From positions 1 to 21,677 of the forward strand of contig CAZXFJ010000015.1 in NCBI GenBank assembly GCA_964640435.1: 21,677 nucleotides of DNA. The letters are read 5' to 3'. The number at the start of each line of letters is the position of its first letter. Within the stretch, counting starts at the first letter, position 1. Below, piece after piece: positions 1 to 8,266 of this stretch. The notes under the pieces are model-generated. The model made no database searches and was not told where the DNA came from. It saw nothing but the letters and a program-made list of their open reading frames with translations. The stretch is from GWA1-39-11 sp964640435 (lineage in GTDB: Bacteria > Patescibacteriota > Microgenomatia > Levybacterales > GWA1-39-11). Position numbers and translations under genes: made by a program.

Positions 1-1
1 A

Positions 2-1627
2 CTTTCAATAACCTTATCTTTTGTTGCTGCCATCATTCTTCTCAAAAAAATGCCCAAAGAAGATATTTCCCATACATATTCTTATCCAAAAAAATTATTG
101 TTCGCCACTTCCCTAACGGCGCTGGGAAATACAGCATTTTTAACAATGGACCTTCTTCTAGCAAGACACTTTCTTAATCCAACCCTTTCAGGAGCATATT
201 CGCTTTTATCATTAGTTGGGACAATGATTTTCTTTTCTGGCTCTCTATTTGGAGTATTTATTTTAACTTTCGCAAGTCGAGATACAGGAATAAATAAAAA
301 CTCAACAAATAATTTTTACAAAATTTTTTCAATAAACGCTGCAATACTTCTTTTTTGTTTTTTTACCTTAGGCGTAATGGGAAAATGGATTATCCCCTTT
401 CTCTGGGGTGAAAAAGCTATAGTAATTTTGCCTTATTTAATACCCTACACAATTGCGATGGGATTTTTCTCGCTTGCAACAAGCTTTACCACATATCATT
501 TGGCAAAACAACAATACATATTTTCTTATAATGGAATTCTTGCAACTTCCACAGTAGCAATTGGCATATTCTTATTTCACTCAAATATATATGAGTTTGT
601 AAATGTTGTTCTGATTTCAAGCTATATCTATCTTGCAACAAATACTCTTTTACACGTTTTTTATAAAGACATTTCTCAATATCTTGACGAGGAAGATACA
701 AATAAATTTGCCAGTTTTGAAAACTTAAAAAGCAAACCCCTTTCCATAGCAATATGCATTCCCGCGTATAATGAAGAAAAAAATATTGGCAAACTATTAA
801 AATCACTAATCAATCAAAAAACTGATCTCATTCAGATTGACAAAATAATTGTTGTTTCATCTGCAAGCACTGATAGGACAGATAAAATTGTCATTAATCT
901 TATAAAAAAATATCCAAATAAAATTCATTTAGTGCAACAGCATAATAGATATGGAAAAGCTGTCGCCATAAACTCATTTCTTAAACGTATTCATCACGAT
1001 GTTGTCGTTGTACAAAGTGCTGATACCTTAGCCAAAGAGGATACGATAGAAAAGCTATGTAGGCCTTTCCTAATTGATGAGCATATTGGAATGACAGGTG
1101 GTGCACCAATACCTGTAAATGATAGAAACACTTTCTTGGGTTATGTAATTCATACCTGGTGGTGGTTTCATAGACATATTCCCAGATTTGGAGAAATTAT
1201 TGCGTTTAGAAATATAATAGGAGAAGTTTCACCAAGAACTGCCGTCGACGAAGCTTATATCCAGGCTAAATTTGCACAACTTGGCTACAAAATCGTTCAT
1301 ATAGATGAAGCGCAAGTTTATAACAAGGGATCAGAAAGTATTAGCGATATTATTAAGCAAAGACGAAGAATTTTTAATGGCCATGCAAGGCTCCAACAAG
1401 AGGAAAATGTTCACATTTCTGACATGACAAAATCAAGCTTTAAGCTTCTATTATTTGATTACAAAATGTACAGCTTTTGGCACTTGGTCTGGTTAACAGG
1501 AGGCATGATGATTGAGGCGTATGCAAAAATTCTAGGCCATTACGACATATACATTAATCGTAAAAACCCCGTCGTATGGGATATCGCAAAATCCACTAAA
1601 GATTTGTCTACAAATAAATTTAAGTAA
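2..1627 (+). CDS. Polysaccharide flippase fused to family 2 glycosyltransferase, 5' partial
   Basis: The frame is open from base 2 and encodes the end of a membrane helix (LSITLSFVAAIILLKK) before the first ATG at 50, so the gene starts upstream of the window. Residues 1-210, counted from the ATG at 50, form about six hydrophobic helices. They look like the C-terminal half of a MOP-superfamily lipid-linked-oligosaccharide flippase. Residues 231-450 are a GT-A family 2 domain: the nucleotide-binding start SIAICIPAYNEE, a degenerate DXD (SAD, 323-325), a catalytic-base pair D400-E401 and an acceptor motif QRRRIFNGH at 437-445, as in processive GT2 enzymes. A hydrophobic tail follows. The likely role is moving a lipid-linked sugar intermediate across the membrane and adding sugars from a nucleotide donor. 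It is the first visible gene of the glycan operon, 1 nt from the pyruvyl transferase gene. The GT2 call is firm; the flippase call rests on a partial domain. Confidence 0.82.
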   Translation, partial: LSITLSFVAAIILLKKMPKEDISHTYSYPKKLLFATSLTALGNTAFLTMDLLLARHFLNPTLSGAYSLLSLVGTMIFFSGSLFGVFILTFASRDTGINKNSTNNFYKIFSINAAILLFCFFTLGVMGKWIIPFLWGEKAIVILPYLIPYTIAMGFFSLATSFTTYHLAKQQYIFSYNGILATSTVAIGIFLFHSNIYEFVNVVLISSYIYLATNTLLHVFYKDISQYLDEEDTNKFASFENLKSKPLSIAICIPAYNEEKNIGKLLKSLINQKTDLIQIDKIIVVSSASTDRTDKIVINLIKKYPNKIHLVQQHNRYGKAVAINSFLKRIHHDVVVVQSADTLAKEDTIEKLCRPFLIDEHIGMTGGAPIPVNDRNTFLGYVIHTWWWFHRHIPRFGEIIAFRNIIGEVSPRTAVDEAYIQAKFAQLGYKIVHIDEAQVYNKGSESISDIIKQRRRIFNGHARLQQEENVHISDMTKSSFKLLLFDYKMYSFWHLVWLTGGMMIEAYAKILGHYDIYINRKNPVVWDIAKSTKDLSTNKFK

Positions 1628-1628
1628 T

Positions 1629-2855
1629 ATGAAAAAAATATCAATAATATGCTTTTATGGTTATAAAAACATCGGCGATGGCGCAATATTTGATAGCGCT
1701 CTAAGAATTATAAATCAATCAATAAAAAATAACTCCATAGATGTCCACACCTCCACAAGATTTAAAAAAAACGCAGACAACATATCCAAAGTGATTCTAA
1801 ATCCATATGGAATTGCAATTGTCACAAAAAAGGGCCCCCTTTCAAATATCAAAAAAATATTTCGCTTTGTAAAGGTCATTTCTTTATCGATGTTTTATAC
1901 ATATATTGGCAAGTTGTATCCAAAAATTATTCCCACACATGGAGACTTTCAGTATATAAAATCGATTAGAACATCAGATATAATCATTGGGATAGGTGGC
2001 GGATACTTGAGAACAAAGAGTAAATATCAAGACTATTTTGGCCTTATATTAACCCTCCTGCCAATACATATTGCTCATGTATTCGGAAAGAAAATACTCT
2101 TCCTGCCAATGTCTTATGGAAATTTTGCATCTAAAACACATGATAACTTAACTTTTAATACAATAAAGAATGATGTAATAATTTTTAGAGACACAAAAAG
2201 TTCAAAAGAATTCAATAAGCATAAAAATGGAAATAAGAATAGTTTCATCTTCCCCGATCTCGCACTACTTGACTCATCATCTCTTAAAAAATCAAAATCG
2301 AATAAAAAATATATAGTTTTAACTGCAAGACTTTGGATGAATAAAACAAAACAAGAAAGATACGAGAAAGACCTTGCAAGATTCGTTGACTTCATCTGGG
2401 AGAAATATAAAATTACAACAGTTTTTATTCCAATGGTCTGGAATAAAGAAGAAGAGGATGACAAAAGAGTTGCAATAAGAATATTCCAAAACATAAGAAA
2501 TAAAAACTCTTTTAAGATAACGTCTGTTACAAAAGTTGATGAAGTCAAGAGAATATTAATAAATGCCGATGTGTCAATCTGCACACGAATGCACTCCGCA
2601 ATTTTATCTACAATAGTTAGAGTCCCATTTATCACAATATCTTATGAATACAAAACCATAGGCCTCCTTGAGCACCTTAATTTAACTAAGTGGAATATCG
2701 ATATAGAAAATTTTTCATACGTTAAATTACAAATGATGTTCGATAAAATTATAAAAAACAAAGCTTCATTTTTGGAAAATCTAAACCAAAGACATGATTC
2801 TATAAAAAACAATCAATATAAATTAATAAGCTTGATAGGGAAGTTTGAATCATAA
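1629..2855 (+). CDS. Polysaccharide pyruvyl transferase family protein (CsaB/WcaK-like)
   Basis: Members of this family transfer pyruvate from phosphoenolpyruvate to hydroxyls of surface-polysaccharide sugars, forming acidic ketals that can anchor S-layer proteins. The 408-residue length is usual. The N-terminus has the family signature FYGYKNIGDGAIFDSAL (residues 9-25, the YGxxNxGD motif of the first Rossmann half). A glycine-rich strand (IIGIGGGYLR) and the C-terminal signature CTRMHSAIL, then a YEYKTIGLLEHL segment, match the second half, where a His-containing RxH motif contacts the donor. There is no signal peptide or membrane helix, so it acts in the cytoplasm. It starts 1 nt after the flippase-GT2 gene and its TAA overlaps the next ATG (TAATG), so translation is probably coupled. 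The acceptor sugar cannot be read from sequence. Confidence 0.88.
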   Translation: MKKISIICFYGYKNIGDGAIFDSALRIINQSIKNNSIDVHTSTRFKKNADNISKVILNPYGIAIVTKKGPLSNIKKIFRFVKVISLSMFYTYIGKLYPKIIPTHGDFQYIKSIRTSDIIIGIGGGYLRTKSKYQDYFGLILTLLPIHIAHVFGKKILFLPMSYGNFASKTHDNLTFNTIKNDVIIFRDTKSSKEFNKHKNGNKNSFIFPDLALLDSSSLKKSKSNKKYIVLTARLWMNKTKQERYEKDLARFVDFIWEKYKITTVFIPMVWNKEEEDDKRVAIRIFQNIRNKNSFKITSVTKVDEVKRILINADVSICTRMHSAILSTIVRVPFITISYEYKTIGLLEHLNLTKWNIDIENFSYVKLQMMFDKIIKNKASFLENLNQRHDSIKNNQYKLISLIGKFES

Positions 2856-3664
2856 TGAAAATGCCCAAAGTATCAATAATATTGGCTACTCGTAATAATT
2901 GCTTATATATTATGGAGGCAGTTGAAAGTGTGCTCAAACAATCTTATTCGAATTGGGAACTAATCGTTATCGATGATCAATCCACAGATAATACTTCTGA
3001 AGTACTGCAAATATACACCGAAAGTGATAAACGTATAAAATATATAAAAAATGCTAAAAGGAAAGGTCTTGTAAAGAGCTTGAACAAGGGTATTAAATTA
3101 TCGACGGGACAATATATTGGTCGCATAGATGGCGATGACATTTGGCTAAATACAGATAAACTCACAAAACAAATCGATTTTATTACAAAAAATCCTAAAG
3201 CAATTCTAGTCGGCACTTGGGGATATAAAATTGATGAGAGAGGCACTAAAGTTTCTTCACTCAAATACCCCACTAAAGATTCAGACATAAAAAAGTATAT
3301 TCTTTTTGAGAATTGCTTCATACATAGTTCTGTTATTTTTAAAAAGAAAATCATTGTTGAAATGGGAAGTTATGATGATGTTTTTACTCACGCTGAGGAT
3401 TACGCCTTGTGGCTCAAAGTTTCAAAAAAAGGGCAAATTGGAAATATACCCGAATACATGGTTGGATATCGAATAAATCATCATGGAGTTGGTTACACAA
3501 ATTACAATCAACAAGTTAGAAATACAATCAAAGCTGTCAAAAAATATCATATCGAATATCCAAATTATAATCTAAGCTTACTTTTATGGTATTCTAGAAT
3601 AGTAATACCCAGATCTATCCGCGAAAAAACATCGAAAATATTAAGAAACATTATCTTTAAATGA
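2855..3664 (+). CDS. Family 2 glycosyltransferase (GT-A)
   Basis: This is a cytosolic GT2 enzyme of 269 residues, a usual length. It opens with VSIILATRNN (6-15), followed by the nucleotide-binding pair ELIVIDDQSTDNT with D40-D41. The metal-binding DXD lies in GRIDGDDIW (D92, D94), and the catalytic-base segment is THAEDYALWLK (E181-D182). It should transfer one sugar from a nucleotide donor to the lipid-linked glycan built by this cluster. The ATG at 2855 overlaps the upstream TAA by one base. An in-frame ATG at 2861 is an alternative start that would shorten the protein by two residues. The end overlaps the next gene through ATGA at 3661-3664. Donor and linkage are not deducible. Confidence 0.9.
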   Translation: MKMPKVSIILATRNNCLYIMEAVESVLKQSYSNWELIVIDDQSTDNTSEVLQIYTESDKRIKYIKNAKRKGLVKSLNKGIKLSTGQYIGRIDGDDIWLNTDKLTKQIDFITKNPKAILVGTWGYKIDERGTKVSSLKYPTKDSDIKKYILFENCFIHSSVIFKKKIIVEMGSYDDVFTHAEDYALWLKVSKKGQIGNIPEYMVGYRINHHGVGYTNYNQQVRNTIKAVKKYHIEYPNYNLSLLLWYSRIVIPRSIREKTSKILRNIIFK

Positions 3665-5244
3665 AAGAAATAATAAAGAAATATAATTTGTTCTACCTGA
3701 GTTTGTCATTAATGACTTTCTTAAGCACCTTTTCATTTATTATTTATTCACGTAATGGTAAAAATCTTATATATGCTGATGCAATTTCAAGACTCGATAT
3801 AGCAAGGAAAATTATTGACAACATTACTCCAGGATTACCACAAGTGGGTAATGTATGGCTTCCTCTACCACAATTGCTAATGGTTCCTTTTATATGGAGT
3901 GACCATTTATGGCACACAGGGATTGCAGGGTATATAATGTCAGGAATTTCTTTCTTGATTGCTGGAATATTTATCTACAAAGCCGCAAAACTTCTCACTA
4001 AATCAGATTTGGCAGCATTCTTTTCAGTTATTATTTATTCCTTCAATATCAATGCACTATACCTACAAACTACTGCAATGTCAGAATCCATATTCTTAGC
4101 TTCACTATCTGCAACAATATATTTTTTCCTCGACTGGTTTCATTCAAAAAGCAAAGCTTCCTTACTATGCGCAGCTCTTTCCGTTTCACTTATGACACTT
4201 ATTAGATATGAGGGGTTAGCAATTCTATTACCATCTGTTCCCCTTGTCTTTTTTTACTCAATAGTCAGCTCTTCTAAAAAAAGATTTAAAATCGCAGAAG
4301 GAAATACGATTCTTTATGGAGTTTTAGCATGTCTAGGTTTTGGGCTTTGGACACTTTATCTTACTGTAATTTTTGGTAACCCCCTCTATTGGAAGGATTA
4401 CTATGCTACTCCACAGGCTACTGGAGGCGTTGAAAAAGTATTCACCCAAGCGAAGCCTTTCGCTGCAGCTGTTTGGCAATATTTCACATCTTTTTCATGG
4501 ATGATAGGAATTATTCCGGTTATATTTGGTTTTTTTGGACTTTTAATAATGTTTACGATATGTATAAAAAGAAAATCGTGGGATTTTTTAGTGTTATTAA
4601 TGCCACTTGCAATTTTTCTTTTTATGGTTCTTACCCTTCAAAGAAACACGCCTATTGTTCAACCCATACTATCGTTACAAAATATATTATCCGGCACAAC
4701 TAGTTACGGAACGGGATTTAATATTCGATATGGTTTGCTTCTGCTTCCCTGGGTTGCTATAATGTGCTCGTATCTTCTTATTTGGCCTAATAAGTTTATT
4801 AAAGGCTTCTTGTTTATCATTCTTACTGGAATATTTAGTTTTCAAGTTTATACATATTTTGTTCCAACATATACAATGATTTATAAAATCCCAGCAAAAA
4901 TTTATGACAAACCTTTTTCCAAAATGGTCGATTGGATTAAGAGGAATTATGATGGGGGGAAAATTTTAATTAGTGCCGGTTCTCAAGAAGATCAAATGTT
5001 TTTAATGGGGTTTCCATATAAAACATTCATACACGAAGGTACAAATAAATACTGGAAGGAGTCAATTGATAACCCTTCTAGATACGCACAATGGGTTGTT
5101 ATAGACTATGGTCATAATTCAGATAATGTAGCTAGACATATGAATAGAGAAGATATTTTAGAAAGGGAATACAAGCTTGTTTATCAAGAAAACCAATTAA
5201 AAATATTTAAGAAAATAAAAAAACCATATTTTGAAATAAAATGA
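3661..5244 (+). CDS. GT-C type polytopic membrane glycosyltransferase
   Basis: The 527-residue protein has an N-terminal helix (about 12-29), an acidic first extracytoplasmic loop YADAISRLDIAR (D40, D46) and about ten further hydrophobic helices to about residue 400. A soluble C-terminal domain of about 110 residues follows. The early acidic loop plus multi-helix layout is that of GT-C enzymes (PMT/ArnT/GT39-like), which use polyprenyl-phosphate sugars on the outer face of the membrane. Motifs WLPLPQLLM, LWHTGIAG and TRYEG-like (LIRYEGLAILLP) recur in the next gene, so the two are tandem paralogues. The start ATG overlaps the preceding stop (ATGA). It probably adds a sugar to the exported surface glycan or to a protein. 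The specific family and acceptor are unknown. Confidence 0.8.
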   Translation: MKEIIKKYNLFYLSLSLMTFLSTFSFIIYSRNGKNLIYADAISRLDIARKIIDNITPGLPQVGNVWLPLPQLLMVPFIWSDHLWHTGIAGYIMSGISFLIAGIFIYKAAKLLTKSDLAAFFSVIIYSFNINALYLQTTAMSESIFLASLSATIYFFLDWFHSKSKASLLCAALSVSLMTLIRYEGLAILLPSVPLVFFYSIVSSSKKRFKIAEGNTILYGVLACLGFGLWTLYLTVIFGNPLYWKDYYATPQATGGVEKVFTQAKPFAAAVWQYFTSFSWMIGIIPVIFGFFGLLIMFTICIKRKSWDFLVLLMPLAIFLFMVLTLQRNTPIVQPILSLQNILSGTTSYGTGFNIRYGLLLLPWVAIMCSYLLIWPNKFIKGFLFIILTGIFSFQVYTYFVPTYTMIYKIPAKIYDKPFSKMVDWIKRNYDGGKILISAGSQEDQMFLMGFPYKTFIHEGTNKYWKESIDNPSRYAQWVVIDYGHNSDNVARHMNREDILEREYKLVYQENQLKIFKKIKKPYFEIK

Positions 5245-5245
5245 T

Positions 5246-7699
5246 ATGTCAAACGTTTTTAACAAACTATTATCGAAATACTCAACTTTAATTATATTTC
5301 TTCTGGCGTCAAGCATTAGCATTCTTTCAGCAATATATATGTATCAGCATGATCTTGTTTTGGCGATGGAAGATGGTCGGGCCCACTTAGATATTGCCAG
5401 ACGTGTTATTGACTCCTTAACACCAGGACTCGCGCAACTTGGAAGCATATGGCTTCCCATACCCCATCTCTTCATGCTTTTGTTTGTATGGAATAACTCA
5501 CTCTGGCATACTGGACTTGCCGGAGTAATTCCCTCAGCATTTTTCTTTATAATCTCTGCTGTTTTTCTATTTAAGTTTATTGATGAATTTACCAATTCTA
5601 AAACTGCTGCTTTCGTCGGTACATTAATATACTTAACCAACCCTAATCTACTCTTTATTCAAGCAACTCCGATGACTGAATCAATGTCTATTTCCTTTTT
5701 TATAATGTCCATTTATTTTCTTTGGAGATGGATGTCACAAGATAATAAGTTTTTCCTCCTGGGTATAACAGGACTATTAATTTGTTTCTTAACACTTACT
5801 CGATATGACGGATGGTTTCTACCTGCGATGGGCGCTGTTTGCATTATTATTTATGGTTTATATAGAAAATGGATGCCAGGAACAATAGAAGGAAATACAC
5901 TACTTTTTCTTGTACCATCATTTATCGGTATACTTTCCTGGATAGCATATAATGCGTTAATTTTTGGAGACCCTCTTAATTTCTTAAGGGGTGAAGGATC
6001 AGCAAAATGGTTTGCAAAATTTGAAGCAGCGAGAGGAAATTTACCTACTGATGGAAACATCTTAATCTCTTCTCAGATATATGGTTATAGTATTTTTGAT
6101 ATTGTTGGAGCATGGATAACATTGCTAGGTGCAGTTGGATTGATTGTTTTTATAATCTCATCCTTATTTAAAAAGATATCTGTGCCAAAAATTTTGATTA
6201 TCTTATTCGCCCTATCCCCAATTATTTTTAACATCTATTCACTATTCAGCGGAAACTCGGTTATGTGGTCTCAATGGATTCCACCTTACAAGCTTTACAA
6301 CGTAAGATATGCTCTTCAAGCACTCCCTGCAATTGTGATCTTAATTGCATATTTAGTGAGTATTAAAAAAAGATTATTTGTACCGATTGTTATTGCGGTC
6401 GTACTTTTTCAGTTCTATATTTTCTATAATGCTGGACAAATTGTGTTACTTAAAGACATAACCCAAACCAAGGGCTCTACTCGCGAATACCTTGGAAGAT
6501 GGCTTAAAGAAAACCCCACGAACGGATTAACATTAATAAGTGCCGGCGCAAATGAGGTTGTAATATTTGACTCAGGAATGGATATTAAAAAAATTGTTTA
6601 TGAAGGTAACGGAAAATACTGGAAGGAAGCTTTAAAACACCCAGAGAAAAATGTCTCAAGAATTATAATGGGATCTGAGCTTGGTGCACAGAATGATAAA
6701 GTTCATGCAGCACTTTCTGGAAAACAAGTCATCCATGATTTTTATAAAATTGTCTACACAAAAGATAACTACGTCGTATATGACAAATTGAGTCCAGATG
6801 AAATTTTACGAAATAGATGGTTAATAAAAAGCGTTGACACAATGAAAACCTCACGAGATGAAGCGCAAAATGGACTTAAAAAAGTAAATTACAAGGTCGA
6901 ACTTAAAAAAATAAAAGACCTTGGCGCAAATTATGTAGCAATCGACACCCCCTACGACGAAGAATTTTATCCCTACCTTAAAACATGGACAGACGAAGCA
7001 CATAAACTTGGCATGAAAGTTTGGTTTCGTGGTAATTGGTCTGGCTGGGAAGGCTGGAATGATTATCCAAAAAGATTAACACGTACCCAACATATTGAAA
7101 AAACCGTCGACTTTATTAACTCTCATCAGGATTTATTTAAAAACGGAGATAGTTTTACGCCATGCCCAGAATGTGAATACGGTGGACCAGGAAGTCCAAT
7201 TAAAACTGGAGACGTAGAGGGTTTTAAACAATTCATGATTGACGAATATCAAGAAATGACACAAGCATTTAAAGAAACTGGAAAAGATGTAAACGTAAGC
7301 TGGTTCTCTATTAATCCGGATGTAGCAAAGCTTATTTACGATAAAGAGTTGTTAGAAAAAACAGGAAATACTATTACACTTGATTACTTTGTAAAAGATA
7401 AAAAACAACTTGACGACGGACTCAATTATTTTAGTAAAAAATTCCCGGGCGTGAAAATTTTAATCGGAGAATTTGGAGCTCCTATACCGACGCAGAATGG
7501 GAAAATGACCGAGGAACAACAAGCTGCGTTTGTTGAAGAGATTCTAAAATATCTGGCACAAAGAAAAGATATAATTGGTGTTAATTATTGGGTAAGTACT
7601 GGAGGTACAACTCCAATATTTAATAAAGATCTAACTTCGAGAAAGGCTGCAAATGTAGTAAAAAAATACTTCTCACCGATAATAAGATTGCCTAATTAA
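5246..7699 (+). CDS. GT-C membrane glycosyltransferase fused to TIM-barrel glycosidase-like domain
   Basis: Residues 1-400 repeat the GT-C layout of the preceding gene: first-loop acids EDGRAHLDIARR (E42, D43, D49), IWLPIPHLFM and LWHTGLAG. Residues 400-520 match its soluble domain (for example LISAGANE against LISAGSQE, and GKYWKEAL against NKYWKESI). The extra C-terminal section, about 525-817, reads as a (beta/alpha)8 glycoside-hydrolase-like barrel. It has an early strand LGANYVAIDTPYD, a strand KVWFRGNWSGWEGW, acids in CPECEYGGPG (E642, E644) at the strand-4 position and ILIGEFGAP (E742) at the strand-7 position, then GVNYWVS. Such Glu pairs are the acid/base and nucleophile in clan GH-A, so hydrolysis or transglycosylation on the outer membrane face is plausible. 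This is the last gene of the glycan operon, 1 nt after its paralogue. Its end overlaps the convergent small gene by 8 bp. The exact GH family is not recognised. Confidence 0.8.
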   Translation: MSNVFNKLLSKYSTLIIFLLASSISILSAIYMYQHDLVLAMEDGRAHLDIARRVIDSLTPGLAQLGSIWLPIPHLFMLLFVWNNSLWHTGLAGVIPSAFFFIISAVFLFKFIDEFTNSKTAAFVGTLIYLTNPNLLFIQATPMTESMSISFFIMSIYFLWRWMSQDNKFFLLGITGLLICFLTLTRYDGWFLPAMGAVCIIIYGLYRKWMPGTIEGNTLLFLVPSFIGILSWIAYNALIFGDPLNFLRGEGSAKWFAKFEAARGNLPTDGNILISSQIYGYSIFDIVGAWITLLGAVGLIVFIISSLFKKISVPKILIILFALSPIIFNIYSLFSGNSVMWSQWIPPYKLYNVRYALQALPAIVILIAYLVSIKKRLFVPIVIAVVLFQFYIFYNAGQIVLLKDITQTKGSTREYLGRWLKENPTNGLTLISAGANEVVIFDSGMDIKKIVYEGNGKYWKEALKHPEKNVSRIIMGSELGAQNDKVHAALSGKQVIHDFYKIVYTKDNYVVYDKLSPDEILRNRWLIKSVDTMKTSRDEAQNGLKKVNYKVELKKIKDLGANYVAIDTPYDEEFYPYLKTWTDEAHKLGMKVWFRGNWSGWEGWNDYPKRLTRTQHIEKTVDFINSHQDLFKNGDSFTPCPECEYGGPGSPIKTGDVEGFKQFMIDEYQEMTQAFKETGKDVNVSWFSINPDVAKLIYDKELLEKTGNTITLDYFVKDKKQLDDGLNYFSKKFPGVKILIGEFGAPIPTQNGKMTEEQQAAFVEEILKYLAQRKDIIGVNYWVSTGGTTPIFNKDLTSRKAANVVKKYFSPIIRLPN

Positions 7700-7922
7700 A
7701 GGCACTTATAGCTTTCTGACCCATTGAATCACCAGACTGTTGTCCTGGGGTGAAATTATCACTGTTATCGAGCTTATCTAAGTGCTCTGCTGCCCTATCC
7801 GTCATTTGCTCATAAGAACTTCCTACAATTGCCGCAGGAATTGTTATAAATAAAACAAGAACAGAAAAAATAACTATGCAGGTAATTATTTTTATAGTCT
7901 TTGACTTTTGAGCATTCTCCAT
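7692..7922 (-). CDS. Small single-helix membrane protein, unknown function
   Basis: The 76-residue product has a short basic N-terminus (MENAQKSKTIK), one strongly hydrophobic helix at about residues 11-34 and a polar, acidic tail (about 35-76) ending in a low-complexity Gln/Ser/Gly stretch. This is the layout of a membrane-anchored extracytoplasmic peptide. No family is recognised. The ATG at 7920-7922 abuts a perfect-arm palindrome (7922-7939), and a TATAAA-like -10 lies at 7944-7949, so its expression may be controlled at that palindrome. It converges on the glycan operon with an 8-bp overlap. The preceding cysteine-rich gene on the same strand ends 49 nt upstream. Reality as a gene rests on the good anchor pattern and host-like codons. 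Confidence 0.6.
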   Translation of the reverse strand: MENAQKSKTIKIITCIVIFSVLVLFITIPAAIVGSSYEQMTDRAAEHLDKLDNSDNFTPGQQSGDSMGQKAISAFN

Positions 7923-7939
7923 CTGATAAGTTTATCAGA
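7922..7939. promoter_or_regulatory. 18-bp palindrome at the start of the small membrane protein gene
   Basis: TCTGATAA-GT-TTATCAGA has 8-bp perfect inverted arms with a 2-bp centre. It touches the start codon of the minus-strand gene ending at 7692 and sits between that codon and a TATAAA-like -10 (reverse complement of 7944-7949). That is a typical position for a repressor operator. As RNA it could instead be a short hairpin occluding the start. The symmetry is seen directly; the function is inferred. Confidence 0.4.
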
Positions 7940-7971
7940 AGCATTTATATGAAAGCTATTGGCTGTCTGTG

Positions 7972-8202
7972 CTATTTTTTATTGTATTCACAATCATTCT
8001 CACTTCTTTCCATTGAAGTTAAACATATTTTATTCTGATTAACAAAAACTTCTTGCATGGCTGGCGCAAAGGACCTATATAGAGATAGTGTTTCATTACC
8101 ATCTACTCTCTCAGTTATTTCAACTGCTAAGTCACGATTCACACAATCGATAGGACATACTTTATCTGGCTTTAACATACATGGAATATATTTCTCTTTC
8201 AC
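7972..8202 (-). CDS. Small cysteine-rich protein, unknown function
   Basis: The 76-residue product begins with GTG (reverse complement of 8200-8202). An alternative ATG at residue 9 would leave the cysteine cluster mostly intact. Cysteines fall at 8, 16, 20, 60 and 71, in a C-x7-C-x3-C ... C-x10-C arrangement (IPCMLKPDKVCPIDC near the N-terminus). This suggests a metal-binding or disulfide-bonded small domain. There is no signal peptide or membrane helix and no Shine-Dalgarno site. It lies between the Rpf-like gene (64 nt upstream) and the small membrane protein gene (49 nt downstream) on the same strand. A plus-strand frame over 8057-8281 competes for this DNA, but its product looks less protein-like. 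No family is recognised. Confidence 0.5.
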   Translation of the reverse strand: MKEKYIPCMLKPDKVCPIDCVNRDLAVEITERVDGNETLSLYRSFAPAMQEVFVNQNKICLTSMERSENDCEYNKK

Positions 8203-8266
8203 TAGCTACATTTTGCTTTATGGGAATAATAAAAAGGTAAGATTTAAGGTAAAAAATAAAAAGGGT

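Noticed and set aside
50..52. ATG at 50 as the true start of the flippase-GT2 gene
   Set aside because: The same frame is open to the window edge and encodes a hydrophobic helix before it, so this Met is internal.
486..806. Minus-strand frame inside the flippase-GT2 gene
   Set aside because: It is a shadow of a gene with strong domain evidence and has no protein-like features.
7692..7699. Terminator between the glycan operon and the convergent small gene
   Set aside because: No stem with a T-run is visible; the two genes simply overlap at their ends, as also happens at 15222-15225 and 18975-18978.
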